Origin: Clostridia bacterium
GTDB lineage: Bacteria > Bacillota > Clostridia > Oscillospirales > CAG-272
Length of the DNA stretch: 7,155 bases
Direction of reading: 5' to 3'
Assembly: GCA_017631215.1 (NCBI GenBank)
Contig: JAGBTR010000021.1
Coordinates: forward strand, 1 to 7,155
Below are positions 6,181 to 7,155 of this stretch, piece by piece. Both the position numbers and the translations under genes were made by a program. Position 1 is the stretch's first letter. The number at the start of each line of letters is the position of its first letter. Under the pieces are notes generated by a model, which was not told where the DNA came from, searched no databases, and was given only the letters and a program-made list of their open reading frames with translations.

Positions 6181-6985
6181 ACATTTTCTTCACACTGACC
6201 TCGCCGCTGTCCAGCGCCTCGGTCGTGCCGTCCTCATAGCGGACGACCAGGCGAAACTCATCGTCGATCTCGGTCGCTATGGCGGCGCGCGGTGTTTCAT
6301 CCACGCGGCGGACAAAGACGCGCTCGCCAAGATAAAGAGCGCGGCGGCGGTATTCGGTCAATATCGAAGGGGATATCAGATCGTCAACAAAACCCAACAG
6401 TCGGTTGATGATTTCTACCGCCAGTTGTTCTCTTGCACCCTCGGGCGGCGTTTTTTCGGTAAAAACAGCCGTCGCGATATCCGCGATCTCGGGCGGGAAG
6501 CCGCTCTCGGGCGGTGCGATATTGACGCCGATGCCGACGATGGCGTAGTCGAGAAGCCCTGACTCGGGCGAGATATGCCCTTCGGTCAGGATACCGCACA
6601 CCTTTTTGCCGTCCAGATAAATATCGTTGATCCATTTGATGCGCGCATCGCGCCCCGAGAGGGCCTCGATGGCTTGCGCGGTAGCGACAGCGGCGGCGGT
6701 GGTCAATCTCGTCGCATCGGCGGCGGGCAACGGACGGCGCACGATGAGGCTCATATACAATCCCGTCCCGTCGGGCGAGAAAAAGGAGCGGCTCATTCGC
6801 CCCCTTCCCGCGCTTTGCCACTCGGCGATCACCACAGCGCCGTTTTGAGCGCCGTCAGCGGCCATTTGTCGGGCGGTGGTATTGGTGGACGCCAAGGTCG
6901 GAAAAACGGCTACACGCGCCTCTTTTCCCGCTTCTCGCAGCTTTTTCTCGATGCTCGCCGCATCCAATCGTTCTTTTGCGTTCAT
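6179..6985 (-). CDS. birA: Biotin-[acetyl-CoA-carboxylase] ligase, single-domain (BirA-like)
   Basis: Cytoplasmic enzyme that activates biotin as biotinyl-AMP and attaches it to the lysine of biotin carboxyl carrier proteins. The 268-residue protein has the family motifs: S33-T34-N35, the biotinyl-AMP loop QSAGRGRMSR (57-66), KWIND (117-121; the family usually has KWPND, here Ile replaces Pro), KKVCGILTE (127-135) and VGIGVN (150-155). A C-terminal SH3-like domain follows, ending in the YEDG...LDSGEVS pattern. There is no N-terminal helix-turn-helix domain: the catalytic part begins within about 25 residues of the start. It is therefore a group I ligase without the DNA-binding repressor arm of E. 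coli BirA. The start at 6985 is chosen over an in-frame TTG at 7003 because AGGAGG lies between the two, seven bases before the ATG, and the TTG falls about at the predicted transcription start. It is convergent with the serpin gene. Confidence 0.96.
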   Translation of the reverse strand: MNAKERLDAASIEKKLREAGKEARVAVFPTLASTNTTARQMAADGAQNGAVVIAEWQSAGRGRMSRSFFSPDGTGLYMSLIVRRPLPAADATRLTTAAAVATAQAIEALSGRDARIKWINDIYLDGKKVCGILTEGHISPESGLLDYAIVGIGVNIAPPESGFPPEIADIATAVFTEKTPPEGAREQLAVEIINRLLGFVDDLISPSILTEYRRRALYLGERVFVRRVDETPRAAIATEIDDEFRLVVRYEDGTTEALDSGEVSVKKM

Positions 6986-6992
6986 TTTACCA

Positions 6993-6998
6993 CCTCCT
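6993..6998 (-). promoter_or_regulatory. Ribosome binding site of the biotin ligase gene
   Basis: AGGAGG on the minus strand, seven bases before the ATG at 6985-6983. It lies downstream of the alternative TTG at 7003 and so rules out that start. Confidence 0.88.
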
Positions 6999-7009
6999 AC
7001 CAAGAAAAA

Positions 7010-7038
7010 AGTATAGCATATTCGCCGAGGTTTGTCAA
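7010..7038 (-). promoter_or_regulatory. Promoter of the biotin ligase gene
   Basis: On the minus strand, a perfect TTGACA (7038-7033), a 17-base spacer and TATACT (7015-7010, five of six). The predicted transcription start near 7003 gives a very short leader of about 18 bases, leaving no room for a riboswitch. Confidence 0.87.
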
Positions 7039-7084
7039 GTCAATGAAAAGACGTTTCTTTTGCTCGGTCGATCACATTCGGCTA

Positions 7085-7113
7085 TTGACAAAAAACGGGA
7101 ATTGTGCTATAAT
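7085..7113 (+). promoter_or_regulatory. Consensus promoter of the right-hand gene
   Basis: TTGACA (7085-7090), a 17-base spacer and TATAAT (7108-7113), perfect at both boxes. It diverges from the biotin ligase promoter with 46 bases between the two -35 boxes. Transcription would begin near 7120, about 30 bases before the start codon. Confidence 0.9.
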
Positions 7114-7148
7114 GAAATCTAAGAAATCCATATGTGGAGGTTACATAT

Positions 7149-7155
7149 ATGAAAA
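7149..7155 (+). CDS. Start of an unidentified gene
   Basis: Only ATG AAA A is inside the window. The call rests on context: a consensus promoter at 7085-7113 and a GGAGG at 7136-7140 eight bases upstream of the ATG. Nothing can be said about the product. Confidence 0.7.

Noticed and set aside
1..7155. CRISPR arrays, insertion sequences, tRNA or rRNA genes, phage or toxin-antitoxin genes
   Set aside because: Looked for by eye on both strands; no regularly spaced repeats, transposase motifs, cloverleaf sequences or matching small genes were found.

Overview
The window looks like a piece of chromosome from a G+C-rich member of the Firmicutes, probably class Clostridia. The reasons are a T-box riboswitch ahead of a valyl-tRNA synthetase gene, strong AGGAGG-type ribosome binding sites, consensus TTGACA/TATAAT promoters with 17-base spacers in short A+T-rich gaps, and two N-terminal lipoprotein signals of Gram-positive style. 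A gut commensal is plausible, since serpin genes are known from gut Clostridia, but this is inference and the species cannot be named from the sequence.

Layout: (1) On the minus strand at the left end, a NUDIX hydrolase gene is followed by the N-terminus of a YgjP-like (DUF45) zinc metallopeptidase gene. The two overlap by four bases, and the peptidase gene runs off the window. (2) Bases 642-1058 hold two divergent promoters whose -35 boxes lie 20 bases apart, then a complete T-box leader. The specifier codon GUC, the UGGU acceptor-binding bulge, the antiterminator and the competing terminator can all be located. (3) valS, 881 codons, lies on the plus strand. (4) After a hairpin terminator come two lipoprotein genes 27 bases apart on the plus strand: a DUF4349 protein with a C-terminal membrane helix, and a secreted serpin. 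(5) A 14-bp perfect stem with A and T tracts ends the serpin transcript and the convergent minus-strand gene for a single-domain biotin-protein ligase (birA-like). (6) At the right end, promoters diverge for birA and for a plus-strand gene of which only the first codons are present.

How the genes relate: valS has its own amino-acid-responsive control, reading uncharged tRNA-Val. NUDIX and the peptidase are probably co-translated housekeeping genes. The DUF4349/serpin pair is the only accessory-looking part, two surface-anchored proteins likely made from one transcript. The serpin has a hinge typical of inhibitory members and an acidic reactive loop, so it may protect the cell surface from a protease.

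I found no CRISPR array, insertion sequence, tRNA, rRNA, phage gene or new multi-gene system. The reported observations are refinements of recognisable genes and control elements.
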